Shown: piece after piece, positions 15,832-24,351 of the stretch
Position numbering within the stretch: the first letter of the stretch is position 1
How the letters are laid out: each line of letters starts with the position of its first letter
From: JBEKTY01 sp049515555
Lineage (GTDB): Bacteria > Planctomycetota > Planctomycetia > Pirellulales > Thermoguttaceae
Assembly: GCA_049515555.1 (NCBI GenBank)
Contig: JBEKTY010000067.1
Location: forward strand, 1 to 39,148
Reading direction: 5' to 3'
DNA length: 39,148 nucleotides
Made by a program: the position numbers and the translations under genes
The notes under the pieces: model-generated
The model's database searches: none
What the model was told of the DNA's origin: nothing
The model's input: only the letters and a program-made list of their open reading frames with translations

Positions 15832-15985
15832 GTTTTGCAAGTTGGGGTGAGGACGATACAAGTGGTCCCCCTCTCCCTCCGGGAGAGGGCCGGGGTGAGG
15901 GGAACCTGTGTTGGTCACGAAAAATGGGAAAACAGTATCCTCACCCATTCCCCCTCACCCTAACCCTCTCCCGGAGGGAGAGGGG
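15832..15985. repeat. Family-2 palindromic element in the leader of the sugar-binding lipoprotein gene
   Basis: The outer end GTTTTGCAAGTTGGGGTG (15832-15849) is followed by a hairpin (CCCTCTCCCTCC...GGGAGAGGG, 15867-15889). An inverted copy of the hairpin closes the element (15964-15985). The centre pairs imperfectly (GGGGTGAGGGG versus CCCCTCACCC). A second copy at 35826-35970 has the same end sequence reading CACCCCAATTTGCAAAAC toward its gene. In both cases that end lies 20-30 bases before a start codon. Confidence 0.8.
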
Positions 15986-16019
15986 ACCGACCAATCCGCA
16001 ATTTGCATTAGTCCAGTTC

Positions 16020-18179
16020 TTACTCGAACGCCTTCGGCACGGTCGGCAGGTCGCGGGTCAGCAGGGGCGGAGCGGTCCGGCCCGCCTTCGAGTAATCAAA
16101 CGGCTTGAAGCCCAGCTTCAAGGCCGGCGAGTTCTCCTTCAGGCGGAAGTCGTCCTTCTCCGCAGCCACGAACAGGGGGTCGGCCACGATCGAGTGCTGG
16201 TCCTGGCCGAACTTCTTTTGCCATTGCTCGAAATTGAAGTCGGCGAAGAAGCGGATCGGCTTGCCCTGGTTCCAATACACGTTGTAGTCGAGCTTGTAGT
16301 GGTTGTCCCACCAGTTGTTGCCCAGCACGAGATTGGCGTTGTCCCAGTACACGATGTTTCGCTCGAGGAAGAACGACGTATGCGGCTCCGGCCTGGTCCG
16401 CTGCCACTGGGCCTCGTCGCCGAAGGCGAAGATGTTGTTCTGGATGTGGTTCTCCTTGCCGTAATGCTGGTGGAAGCCGCCCGAGTGGGCGCGGTACACC
16501 AGGTTGTTCTCCATCAGGATGCCGCTGGAACCCTCGTCGGTGTACAGCCCGTAACCGCCGTAATCGTGCGACTTGACGTCGTGGCAAAGGTTGTCGTGCA
16601 CCCGCGTGCCGGGCGAGACGCCCAAGGTGTAAACGGCGCCCATGTCCGAGAGCACGTTCTGGCCGAGCGTATGGATGTGATTGAAGCCGATGTCGTTGTG
16701 ATGCGTATGGCTGGGACCGTAGCCCCAGGTCCAGCCCACGGAGATCCCCGTGTAGTAGAAATCGTAGATGTCGTTGTGCTCGATAACGTTATGGGGCGAA
16801 TGAGCGATCCACACGCCGACGGCCGCCGGGTGCATGCGGCCGCCGTGGGCGATCAGGCACCCGCGGACCGTGTGCCGCGCGGGGATCTTCTGTTCATCGT
16901 TCTCCGTGACCCAGCCGTACATGGGGCCGCTGCCCGCGTGCCCGATCTTCACCCCGCCGGCCGCCATGTCGACCATCTCGCAGTTCTGGACGAGGTTGTC
17001 GCGGCATCCGGCGCCGAAGGCCATGGCATAACCGCCCACGTGCCGCACGGCACAAGCGTCGAAGACCAGGTTTCGGGCCCCGATCGCCGAAACGGCCCCG
17101 TCCAGGTTCACCTCCGCCTGGCCGCAAGCCTGGCCCCGCCCGGGCATGGCCCAATTGGCATGCGCCAGTGTCAGGCCCCGAAAACGAACATGCTCGACCC
17201 AGCGGCGGGCGGCCGGGTCGCCCTCCACAACCACCAGCCGTTCCAACCGCGGGGCGATGATCGCGCAGCTTTCCGGCTTCTCGCCCGGCAGGGGCACATA
17301 GGTCAGCTCGCCGCTTGTCCGGTCCAGGTACCACTGGCCCGGCTCGCCGAGCGCTTCCCGCACGTTGTCCACCAGGAATCGCTCCCCTTTGGGGAAGGCG
17401 CCCAATTCGTCCGGCCCCTCGGCGGCCCCCGCCAGCGTGACCACGCGCTGGGCCACATCCAGCGAACCGACGTGCAGCCGCATGGCAGTCCAGCCGCGAA
17501 AGACCTGGACTTCCAGGTCGCCGCGATTGGCCCAGTCGGCCCGCAGGTCGTCGCCCGAGTACCCGAACCGGTCGTGCCACTTGCGTCCGGCCTTTTCAAT
17601 GGGCGGGAAGTCCTGGGCAATCTTGTAATAGCCGTGCTTGGGCAGGCGCGGGCGGAACCGCCGCCCGTCGTTCACGAAGAGTTGCGCGAACGACCATTTC
17701 CCGGCCTTCACGTCGTCCAGAACCTTATGCCAGCGGCCGTCGCCGCCGGTCTGCCAGCCCTCCAGCCGCACTCCGCCGCTGAGGATCGGTCGTTCCTGGC
17801 CATAGGCCGCGTAGACGATGGGAATCTGCGCCGTGCCGGAATCCTCCGGGCCGAAATGGATGGGCTTGGAAAGAAAGTACGTCCCGCCGCGGATGGCCAC
17901 GACGATCGGACCGCTGCGGCCCGGCTGTCCCTTCCACGTACGAACGACCTGTTGGGCACGCTCGACGGTCGCCAGCGGACCGTCCGTTTTGGCGGCGTTG
18001 GGTCCGGAAAGCCGGCCCGACCAGGCGTCGTTGCCTTGCGGCGAGACGAAAAGGTCGGCCTCGCCCTGTGCCACGGGTTCCACAATCGCCCCCGCGCTTT
18101 GCTCGCCGGCCCGGCTCGGACCGGCCGTTGCCGCCAGCAGAATCCCCGCGGCCATCGCCATCGCAAGTCTCGTTTTCAC
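16020..18179 (-). CDS. Secreted beta-helix glycoside-hydrolase-like protein, GH141-like
   Basis: This exported 719-residue protein has a signal peptide (VKTRLAMAMAAGILLAATAG). It opens with DLFVSPQGNDAWSGRL, AKTDGPLATVERAQ and then AIRGGTYFL with PEDSGT. A middle segment reads GQWYLDRTSGELTYVPLPGE, and then a long right-handed beta-helix runs from about residue 330 to 670 (for example HNVIEHNDIYDFYYTGISVG). As I recall them, GH141 family members (fucosidase or xylanase activities) share this order. The activity is unproven, and other beta-helix families remain possible. The GTG start follows GGGAGG by seven bases; an in-frame ATG 15 bases upstream lies before that site. It is divergent from a GH29 fucosidase gene. 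Confidence 0.75.
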   Translation of the reverse strand: MKTRLAMAMAAGILLAATAGPSRAGEQSAGAIVEPVAQGEADLFVSPQGNDAWSGRLSGPNAAKTDGPLATVERAQQVVRTWKGQPGRSGPIVVAIRGGTYFLSKPIHFGPEDSGTAQIPIVYAAYGQERPILSGGVRLEGWQTGGDGRWHKVLDDVKAGKWSFAQLFVNDGRRFRPRLPKHGYYKIAQDFPPIEKAGRKWHDRFGYSGDDLRADWANRGDLEVQVFRGWTAMRLHVGSLDVAQRVVTLAGAAEGPDELGAFPKGERFLVDNVREALGEPGQWYLDRTSGELTYVPLPGEKPESCAIIAPRLERLVVVEGDPAARRWVEHVRFRGLTLAHANWAMPGRGQACGQAEVNLDGAVSAIGARNLVFDACAVRHVGGYAMAFGAGCRDNLVQNCEMVDMAAGGVKIGHAGSGPMYGWVTENDEQKIPARHTVRGCLIAHGGRMHPAAVGVWIAHSPHNVIEHNDIYDFYYTGISVGWTWGYGPSHTHHNDIGFNHIHTLGQNVLSDMGAVYTLGVSPGTRVHDNLCHDVKSHDYGGYGLYTDEGSSGILMENNLVYRAHSGGFHQHYGKENHIQNNIFAFGDEAQWQRTRPEPHTSFFLERNIVYWDNANLVLGNNWWDNHYKLDYNVYWNQGKPIRFFADFNFEQWQKKFGQDQHSIVADPLFVAAEKDDFRLKENSPALKLGFKPFDYSKAGRTAPPLLTRDLPTVPKAFE

Positions 18180-18197
18180 AGTGGCGCCTCCCATGCG

Positions 18198-18280
18198 AAG
18201 GTAACAGGCACACTCCGTGTGCCGTCCGCCATGCCTTTGTCCGCTTCAGCGGACGGCACACGGAGTGTGCCTGCTACCTT
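18198..18280. repeat. 32-bp inverted repeat between the GH141-like and GH29 genes
   Basis: The arms at 18198-18229 and 18249-18280 are complementary over 32 bases with one mismatch, around a 19-base loop. Inside each arm lies the self-complementary CACACTCCGTGTG core shared with the hairpin at 14635-14659. The element occupies the divergent promoter region of two carbohydrate genes. Confidence 0.85.
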
Positions 18281-18466
18281 CATGCCGTAAACGGTTACCG
18301 TAAAGACAATACCCCCACGATTACGAACTGTTCATCCTAACCTCGCGCCCTTACGGCTGCAACGCAGGAGAGAGTGCGAAGGAAAGGACTCGCGGCGCGG
18401 AGACGATTGCCCGATCCCGCACGCTCGCGGTATACTGACGGCCTCACAAGAGAAAGGAAACCTGCC

Positions 18467-20479
18467 ATGACTGGCCAGACCATCGGACATGTCGTCATGA
18501 GCTGTATCGCCTGCGTACTGGCGGCCGCGCCGGCCTGCGCAGCAGACTGCCCGCCGCCGGCCCAATCGCCGCCGGGGAAAACAGCGGTCGCCCACGGGCC
18601 GTTCCAACCGACCTGGGAGTCGCTGAAACAGTACAAGTGCCCCGAATGGTTCCGCGACGCCAAGTTGGGCATCTGGGCCGTGTGGGGGCCGGAGTGTGTG
18701 CCCGAGCAGGGCGACTGGTACGCCCACAGGCTCTACGACCCGAACGACGCCGCCTACAAGTACCACCTTGCGCATTACGGGCATCCCTCGAAGTTCGGGT
18801 TCAAGGACATCATTCCGCTCTGGAAGGCCGAGCGCTGGGACCCCGACCGCCTGATGGGGCTCTACAAGAAGGCCGGGGCGAAATACTTCTGCATGATCGC
18901 CGAGCACCACGACAACTTCGACTGTTGGAACTCGAAACACCAGAAATGGAACTCCGTCAACATGGGCCCGAAGCGCGACATCGCGGGCGGATGGCGGGAG
19001 GCGGCCCGGAAACTCGGTCTGCGGTTCGGCATGACCGAGCACCTGGCGGCCAGTTGGTGGTTCTATAGCCTGGCCAAAGGGGCCGACAAGAAGGGCCCCC
19101 TGGCCGGCGTGCCCTACGATGGCGCAGACCCGCGCTATGCCGATCTGTATTGGGTCGGCAATGAGCGGCCCCAGGAGAATTACTACTGTCCGCACGGCCC
19201 GGCCTATATCAAGCAGGCCTGGTTCGACCGCATCCAGGACATGATCGACCGCTATCATCCCGACCTGCTCTACAGCGACAGTCCCCTGCCGTATCCCGAC
19301 GAGTTCGGCCGCAAGCTTCTGGCCCACTATTACAACCAGAGCGCGCGGCGGCACGCCGGCCGGGCAGAGGCCGTCTATACTTGCAAGCAAGACTCGCGCG
19401 GCATGTGGGTCCAGGATCTCGAACGGGGTGTGATGGACAAGATTTGCCCGGTGCCTTGGCAGACCGACACGTGCGTGGGCGGCTGGTACTACGACGTGAA
19501 CCTGGCCAAGGCCCACGGCTACAAGTCGACCGCCACGGTGATCCAGATGCTATGCGATATCGTGAGCAAAAACGGCAATTTGCTGCTGAACTTTCCGCCG
19601 CGTCCCGACGGTACGCTCGACGACGACGAGCTGAAGATTCTCGACGGGATGGCCGCCTGGACGGCGATCAACGGCGCGGCGATCTACGGCACGCGGCCGT
19701 GGAAGATCTTCGGCGAAACCTCGCGCAAGCTGCAGGGCGGCATGTTCAACGAGGGCGCTTTGCACTACACGGCCAAAGACATTCGCTTTACGACCAAGGG
19801 CGACGCGCTTTACGCCATTGCCCTGGGTTGGCCGGAGGACCGCCGGCTGACGGTTCGCTCGTTGGCCGCCGCGGCGGGAAAGATCACCGCCGTTACGCTG
19901 CTCGGTCATTCGGGCGATCTGCCCTGGTCGCAGACGGCCGAGGGCCTGATCGTAACGCTGCCGGAAAAAAAGCCGTGCGAGCATGCCTACGCCTTGAAGG
20001 TCCTTGGCGACAGCCTGAAACCTGTGCCTCTGCCGAAGAACGAAACGGCCATTCACCCAGGGGCCGACGGCAAGATCGTGCTGCCCGCAAACGAAGCCGA
20101 AATTCACGGCGATACGCCCCAATACGAGCACGACGCCCAGAAGGATCAGATCGGCTTCTGGGCCGATGCCAATGACTTTGTCTCATGGAATTTCCAGGTC
20201 GCCAAGGCCGGGTCCTTTGACGTTTCTATCACCTACTCCTGCCAGCCGGGCGCCGAGGGGAGCCAATTCGCCGTCCAGGCCGGCGGCCAGACGCTGGTCG
20301 GCCGCTCTAAGCCCACGCAGTCGTGGTCCACCTACCGGACTGAACCGCTCGGCAGGTTCCGCTTCGTCCAGACCGGCAATTACACGCTGGCCGTCAAGCC
20401 CAAGGCCGACCCGGCGTGGAAGGTCATCGGACTCAATTGCATCACCCTCCAGCCCGTGCCCGCTGGTGCAAACAATTAG
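18467..20479 (+). CDS. Secreted alpha-L-fucosidase, GH29 family
   Basis: This 670-residue exported hydrolase is predicted to release L-fucose from polysaccharides or glycans by a retaining mechanism. A signal peptide (about 1-26) is followed by the GH29 barrel: WFRDAKLGIWAVWGPECVPE, then GAKYFCMIAEHHDNFDCWNS, and PDLLYSDSPLPYP, in which Asp271 is the candidate nucleophile. SKNGNLLLNFPPRPDGTL is typical of the barrel end. A beta-sandwich follows. A further C-terminal sugar-binding-like domain (about 555-665, GFWADANDFVSWNFQVAKAG) resembles modules fused to planctomycete fucosidases. The ATG follows GAAAGGA. The next gene starts 20 bases after its stop. Confidence 0.88.
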   Translation: MTGQTIGHVVMSCIACVLAAAPACAADCPPPAQSPPGKTAVAHGPFQPTWESLKQYKCPEWFRDAKLGIWAVWGPECVPEQGDWYAHRLYDPNDAAYKYHLAHYGHPSKFGFKDIIPLWKAERWDPDRLMGLYKKAGAKYFCMIAEHHDNFDCWNSKHQKWNSVNMGPKRDIAGGWREAARKLGLRFGMTEHLAASWWFYSLAKGADKKGPLAGVPYDGADPRYADLYWVGNERPQENYYCPHGPAYIKQAWFDRIQDMIDRYHPDLLYSDSPLPYPDEFGRKLLAHYYNQSARRHAGRAEAVYTCKQDSRGMWVQDLERGVMDKICPVPWQTDTCVGGWYYDVNLAKAHGYKSTATVIQMLCDIVSKNGNLLLNFPPRPDGTLDDDELKILDGMAAWTAINGAAIYGTRPWKIFGETSRKLQGGMFNEGALHYTAKDIRFTTKGDALYAIALGWPEDRRLTVRSLAAAAGKITAVTLLGHSGDLPWSQTAEGLIVTLPEKKPCEHAYALKVLGDSLKPVPLPKNETAIHPGADGKIVLPANEAEIHGDTPQYEHDAQKDQIGFWADANDFVSWNFQVAKAGSFDVSITYSCQPGAEGSQFAVQAGGQTLVGRSKPTQSWSTYRTEPLGRFRFVQTGNYTLAVKPKADPAWKVIGLNCITLQPVPAGANN

Positions 20480-20499
20480 CCGAGGAGCAGAGTGGCCCC

Positions 20500-21801
20500 A
20501 TGCTTCACGACCCCAGTCATTATGAGCCGCCGCCGATTGCGGAGGAGATCGAGCTCGGCGATCGCGACACGGACGTGCTGCGCCGGCTGGCGGGCGAGGT
20601 GGCCGAGATCGCCGCTTTGCCCGTCCACCAGGAGAAGGCCCGGTTGTGGCAGCGGCTCAACGATCTGGAGTCCGTGCGTCCGATGGTCTGGATCAATGAA
20701 ATTCCCTGGCACGAGATGGACGTCGCCGGGGAATTGACCCTGACGACGGAGCACGCCTGGGCCCGGGACCAGGAGCGCGAGCTGCGGCGGACGCTGTACC
20801 AGTGGCGGCACATGCCGGGCGACATGATCGTCAGCCCGTACCTGGCCTGTCCGTTGGCTGTCCACAGCACCGATTTCGGGATTATCGAGGACGTGGACGT
20901 TGCGCGGACCGACGCGGCCAGCGACGTCGTCTCGCGGCATTTCAAGATCCAAATCCGCGACTGGCCCGACCTGGAAAAGATCAAGATGCCCGTGGTCACG
21001 CACCACGAAGCGGCCACGCACTTTCGCTACGAGGCGATGTGCCGTGTGTACGATCGTATACTGCCGGTCCGCAAGGTGGGCCAGACGCACATCTGGTTCA
21101 CGCCCTGGGACTACCTCATCCGCTGGTGGGGCGTCGAGGAGGCCATGATCGATCTGGTCGAGCGGCCGGACCTGGTGCATGCCGCCGTCGAGCGGATGGT
21201 CGACGCCTGGCTGGCCGAGCTCGAGCAGTTCGAGGCCATGAACCTGCTGTCGCTGGACTGCGACAACACGCGAATCGGTTCCGGCGGCTACGGCTACACC
21301 CGATGCCTGCCGGGCGAGAACTACGACCCGTCCCGCGCGAGGCCGCACAACATGTGGGGCTGCTCCAACGCGCAGATATTCTCCGAGGTCTCCCCGCAAA
21401 TGCACTGGGATTTCGCGATTCAGCACGACCTGCGCTGGCTGTCGCGCTGGGGCCTGACGTACTACGGTTGCTGTGAGCCCTTGGACCGCAAGATCGAGAT
21501 CCTGCGGCGGATCCCGAATCTCCGCAAGATTTCGGTGAGCCCTTGGTGCAGCACCGAGCGGGTGGTGCGGCAGGTCGGCCGCGATTACGTGATGAGCCGA
21601 AAGCCCAGCCCGGCGATCTTCGCCGAGGACCGTTGGCGGCCGGAGCCGGCGAAGCAGGCTTTGCGCGAGTTCCTGGACCAGGCCCGCGGCTGCCACGTGG
21701 AGCTGATCATGAAGGACATCTCGACCGTGCGTTACCAGCCGCAGCGCCTGTGGCAGTGGGCCCGCATGGCCGCTGAGGTGGCGGAAGAATATTGTGCCTG
21801 A
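20500..21801 (+). CDS. URO-D superfamily protein, larger divergent type
   Basis: This 433-residue protein resembles uroporphyrinogen-decarboxylase/corrinoid-methyltransferase superfamily members. The match is mainly in the C-terminal half: WDYLIRWWGVEEAMIDLVER, then FAIQHDLRWLSRWGLTYYGC and a late region CHVELIMKDISTV. YGCCEPLDRK near residue 330 takes the place of the His-Ser-Cys-Gly motif of the other copy at 2667-3671. It is longer than HemE (usually about 350) and lacks its N-terminal signature. It lies 20 bases after the fucosidase, so both are probably on one transcript. A role in handling methylated sugar or a one-carbon unit is speculation. Confidence 0.7.
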   Translation: MLHDPSHYEPPPIAEEIELGDRDTDVLRRLAGEVAEIAALPVHQEKARLWQRLNDLESVRPMVWINEIPWHEMDVAGELTLTTEHAWARDQERELRRTLYQWRHMPGDMIVSPYLACPLAVHSTDFGIIEDVDVARTDAASDVVSRHFKIQIRDWPDLEKIKMPVVTHHEAATHFRYEAMCRVYDRILPVRKVGQTHIWFTPWDYLIRWWGVEEAMIDLVERPDLVHAAVERMVDAWLAELEQFEAMNLLSLDCDNTRIGSGGYGYTRCLPGENYDPSRARPHNMWGCSNAQIFSEVSPQMHWDFAIQHDLRWLSRWGLTYYGCCEPLDRKIEILRRIPNLRKISVSPWCSTERVVRQVGRDYVMSRKPSPAIFAEDRWRPEPAKQALREFLDQARGCHVELIMKDISTVRYQPQRLWQWARMAAEVAEEYCA

Positions 21802-21809
21802 AAGGTTGT

Positions 21810-21887
21810 GGTGGGGCTCGCTAGCGCTCGACCCACCCTACATCTTCGCCTCCTCGTAGGGTGGGTCGAGCGCTAGCGAGCCCCACC
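21810..21887. terminator. Perfect 32-bp inverted repeat between convergent genes, probable bidirectional transcription barrier
   Basis: The arms 21810-21841 and 21856-21887 are exact complements (GGTGGGGCTCGCTAGCGCTC and onward) around a 14-base loop. The position between two convergent stops (21801 and 21896) fits a bidirectional terminator, although no T-tract follows. The loop and its edge (21838-21860) match the last codons of the downstream GH36 gene (21896-21918) at 19 of 23 bases. Confidence 0.7.
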
Positions 21888-21895
21888 AGAACCCG

Positions 21896-23992
21896 TTATA
21901 TCTTTGCCTTCTCGTAGGCAATTACCGCCGCGCCGGGTTTGGCCTTGATCTCGACCGGCAGGCCCTGCGACATCAACTCTTTGCCCGTCACTCTCTTGGG
22001 CGCCTTGGCATCGAGATCGAGCACGTCGTACGCGGCGTCCGGGTCGAGGCCGCTCAGTCGCAGCAGGCTGACAGGCTCCTCGGTCTTGGCCCGCCGAAAG
22101 GCCTGCACGACCCCGTCGCCTTGCTCGGGGCGGTTGAACTGCCAGGCGATCCACTTGTCTTCCGCCACGCTGTAGGGCGTCAAAGGGTAATAGTCGCCGT
22201 AGAAGCAGGGGACGATCCGCCGCCACTCCTCGGCCAGCTTGCGCAGCAGGTCGTAATTCAGGTCCTTGTTCCGCAGGTCGTACCCCAGCACCGTGCTCAT
22301 GCCGTAACCGCTGCGAATGGCGTATGGGTCGACCGTGCCCACCGGAACCGTATTGGAGCCGAAGTAGGGAATCCACTGGCAAAGGCTGGAGTGGTAGGCC
22401 TGCTTGACGGCCAAATCGGCGTAGTTGTAGTCGGTGGGGTGCAGCGGGACGGCGCGGCGCATGGTTTCCAGGTCGTTTCGGCGGCCGCCGGAGGCGCAAC
22501 TGTCGACGATCAGGCCCGGATGCCGCCGGCGGAGCTCGTCCCAATAGGCCAGGTAGCCTTGCACGTGCAGGTTCTCGGTCATGCCCAGACGATCGGGCGG
22601 ATCGTTGTTTCGCCAACAGCCCAGCGGATCCATGTTGAAATCCTGGCGGTACAGCCCGATGCCCTGCTCGCTGATGACACGGTCCACGTGATCGGTGAGC
22701 CACTCTCGGGCCCGGGCGTCGCCCAGGTTCAACAGGGGGCCCAGCAGCCATTCCGGATGGTGCTTCGAGAGCCACGTGCCGCCGGCCACGCGCTCCGGCT
22801 CGAACCAGACCAGGGTTTTCACGCCGTGCTGGCGGGCATGATCTGAAATCGCCCGCAGCCCGTGCGGGAAACGGACCACGTCGGGTTCCCAGGTCCCCGT
22901 GTTCCACCATTGCCCGTTGCAGGGATACCAGCCGGCATCCATCCACCAGAAGTCGATCTTGACCCGTTCTTCCCGATAGCGATCGATGAAGTGCTTCTGG
23001 TTCTCTTCGTTGGCGTTGCACATCTCGTTGAACTCCAGCGAGGTGTTGCCGAACAGGTTGGGCGGCGGCAGGCCGGCGTCGGCGGTGCGGGGCAGATTGT
23101 GGGCGATCATCCACCGCCGCCAAAGATTCTGTGCCGCCGCGGTGTCGCTGCCTTGCCAGAAGAGCATGGCCACCAGCGGCGTGCGGATCTCCTCCCCGGG
23201 ATTCAGCGTCAGGTGCGTGAACTCCTGCCCCGCGGCGATCCGCAGGCCGCGCTGGGCATCGCGAAGGAATGTCGTCGCCCACTGGCCGGGCCAGCCGACG
23301 GCCAGCATCACGCCGCCGCCGGGCATCTGCACGTTGTAATAGGGAAATGCACCGTTCGATGACCTCCCGCCGGCGGGGGCAAAATGCACCTCGGCCCGCG
23401 GACCAAGGACTTGCGTCAACGGCTCGTACAGATTCGGGCCGCTCGTGTCGCCCCGCCAGTGCCACAACACGAACTCGCCCGCCTCCGGCCGCTGGATCTT
23501 CGCGTCCAGCCCCCGGACGTTCTCCAGGATGGGCGACTTCTGCCGGCCCGTGTTCTTGAAGTACACCGTCCACTCACAGGCTGGGAAGTCGGCATACTCG
23601 ACCGCCACGCAACGGGCCGCCAGGCCGGTCTGGGGATCGGTCCACACCAGCGTGTGCCGCGTGCGGGCGTCGTCGAGCTTCCGGCTGTCGGTCTGCTTCG
23701 GCCAGCCCGCCAGAAGATCGTCCGAGGTTCGGCCCGCATACTGAAAAGCGAACGGCAGACGGCTCGTGCGCCGTATCGATTCGATAGACTGCGACGCCGG
23801 GCGGTGATCTTGCACGGGTGGTTGTGCTTCAGCCGTGCCGGGCGGCAGCGGATTCAATCGACACTGCAACAGGCGGTCCCGCAGCCATTCATCTCTGTTC
23901 TGCATCGCCTGGACAGCCGGGCTTCCGGCAACGGCCTGAAGAGCACAGGCCACGGCCACGATTATCCCCGCCACGAACGTATCCACTCGCAT
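21896..23992 (-). CDS. Secreted alpha-galactosidase, GH36 family
   Basis: This exported 698-residue enzyme is predicted to remove alpha-linked galactose. A signal peptide covers about residues 1-23. An N-terminal beta-sandwich (about 75-290) precedes the catalytic barrel (about 300-620) with IDFWWMDAGWYP, VKTLVWFEPERV, GIGLYRQDFNMDP (Asp451 as nucleophile) and DSCASGGRRND (Asp507 as acid/base). A C-terminal beta domain ends YEKAKI. The order and the two acids match GH36, and the length is normal. A GAGGAG site lies seven bases before the ATG. It is transcribed alone and converges on the URO-D-like gene. Confidence 0.9.
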   Translation of the reverse strand: MRVDTFVAGIIVAVACALQAVAGSPAVQAMQNRDEWLRDRLLQCRLNPLPPGTAEAQPPVQDHRPASQSIESIRRTSRLPFAFQYAGRTSDDLLAGWPKQTDSRKLDDARTRHTLVWTDPQTGLAARCVAVEYADFPACEWTVYFKNTGRQKSPILENVRGLDAKIQRPEAGEFVLWHWRGDTSGPNLYEPLTQVLGPRAEVHFAPAGGRSSNGAFPYYNVQMPGGGVMLAVGWPGQWATTFLRDAQRGLRIAAGQEFTHLTLNPGEEIRTPLVAMLFWQGSDTAAAQNLWRRWMIAHNLPRTADAGLPPPNLFGNTSLEFNEMCNANEENQKHFIDRYREERVKIDFWWMDAGWYPCNGQWWNTGTWEPDVVRFPHGLRAISDHARQHGVKTLVWFEPERVAGGTWLSKHHPEWLLGPLLNLGDARAREWLTDHVDRVISEQGIGLYRQDFNMDPLGCWRNNDPPDRLGMTENLHVQGYLAYWDELRRRHPGLIVDSCASGGRRNDLETMRRAVPLHPTDYNYADLAVKQAYHSSLCQWIPYFGSNTVPVGTVDPYAIRSGYGMSTVLGYDLRNKDLNYDLLRKLAEEWRRIVPCFYGDYYPLTPYSVAEDKWIAWQFNRPEQGDGVVQAFRRAKTEEPVSLLRLSGLDPDAAYDVLDLDAKAPKRVTGKELMSQGLPVEIKAKPGAAVIAYEKAKI

Positions 23993-24351
23993 GGCCTGTC
24001 TCCTCGATCAGCTTGGATTGATTTGGGCCAATAAGGGCCGGCCGAAGAATTAGTTCGGCATCTTCCGTACTCCTCTCGCTCCGCGAGAGGAATGGCATCA
24101 CGCGGAGCGTGATGCGTACGGAAGTAATTTGTCGGCCCATGCCACGCCACAGTCGGTTTGGCTGCCGCCGGGGCACGCTGCGCGCCGCAACCGCCTCCTA
24201 TGGTAACCAAGAGCTACGTGGAATTCCAGTTGGTCCGCCGATTTTCCCGCCGGCCATCTGGTCCCACCAGAAGCGGTGCCCTTGCCCCGCGACGCAAGTC
24301 CGTGCAAAATAGCCGGAACCGGGTTGTTGCCCAGGAGTAACCGTTCACGGC
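23993..24351. other. Divergent intergenic region between the GH36 gene and the esterase operon
   Basis: The 359 bases hold the promoters of two divergent units and one structured repeat (24062-24124). The remaining part, about 24125-24340, shows no gene I can support; several short frames there are unrelated to each other and lack ribosome sites. AGGAG at 24331-24336 is some 14 bases from the first ATG of the operon. Confidence 0.5.
24062..24124. repeat. Three-way-junction palindromic element
   Basis: An outer stem (CTTCCGTAC at 24062-24070 with GTACGGAAG at 24116-24124) encloses two perfect hairpins. The first is CCTCTCGC/GCGAGAGG (24072-24079 with 24083-24090) and the second is CATCACGC/GCGTGATG (24096-24103 with 24107-24114). 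Each inner hairpin has a 3-base loop. Every stem is perfect, so either strand can form a compact cloverleaf-like fold. Confidence 0.85.

Noticed and set aside
15924..18290. 788-codon open frame on the plus strand
   Set aside because: It is antisense to the GH141-like beta-helix gene, begins in a family-2 repeat and has no recognisable motifs. Long antisense frames are expected in GC-rich coding DNA.
24062..24124. Cloverleaf-like fold as a tRNA gene
   Set aside because: It has only two internal hairpins with 3-base loops, no anticodon arm, no T-arm motif and no CCA.
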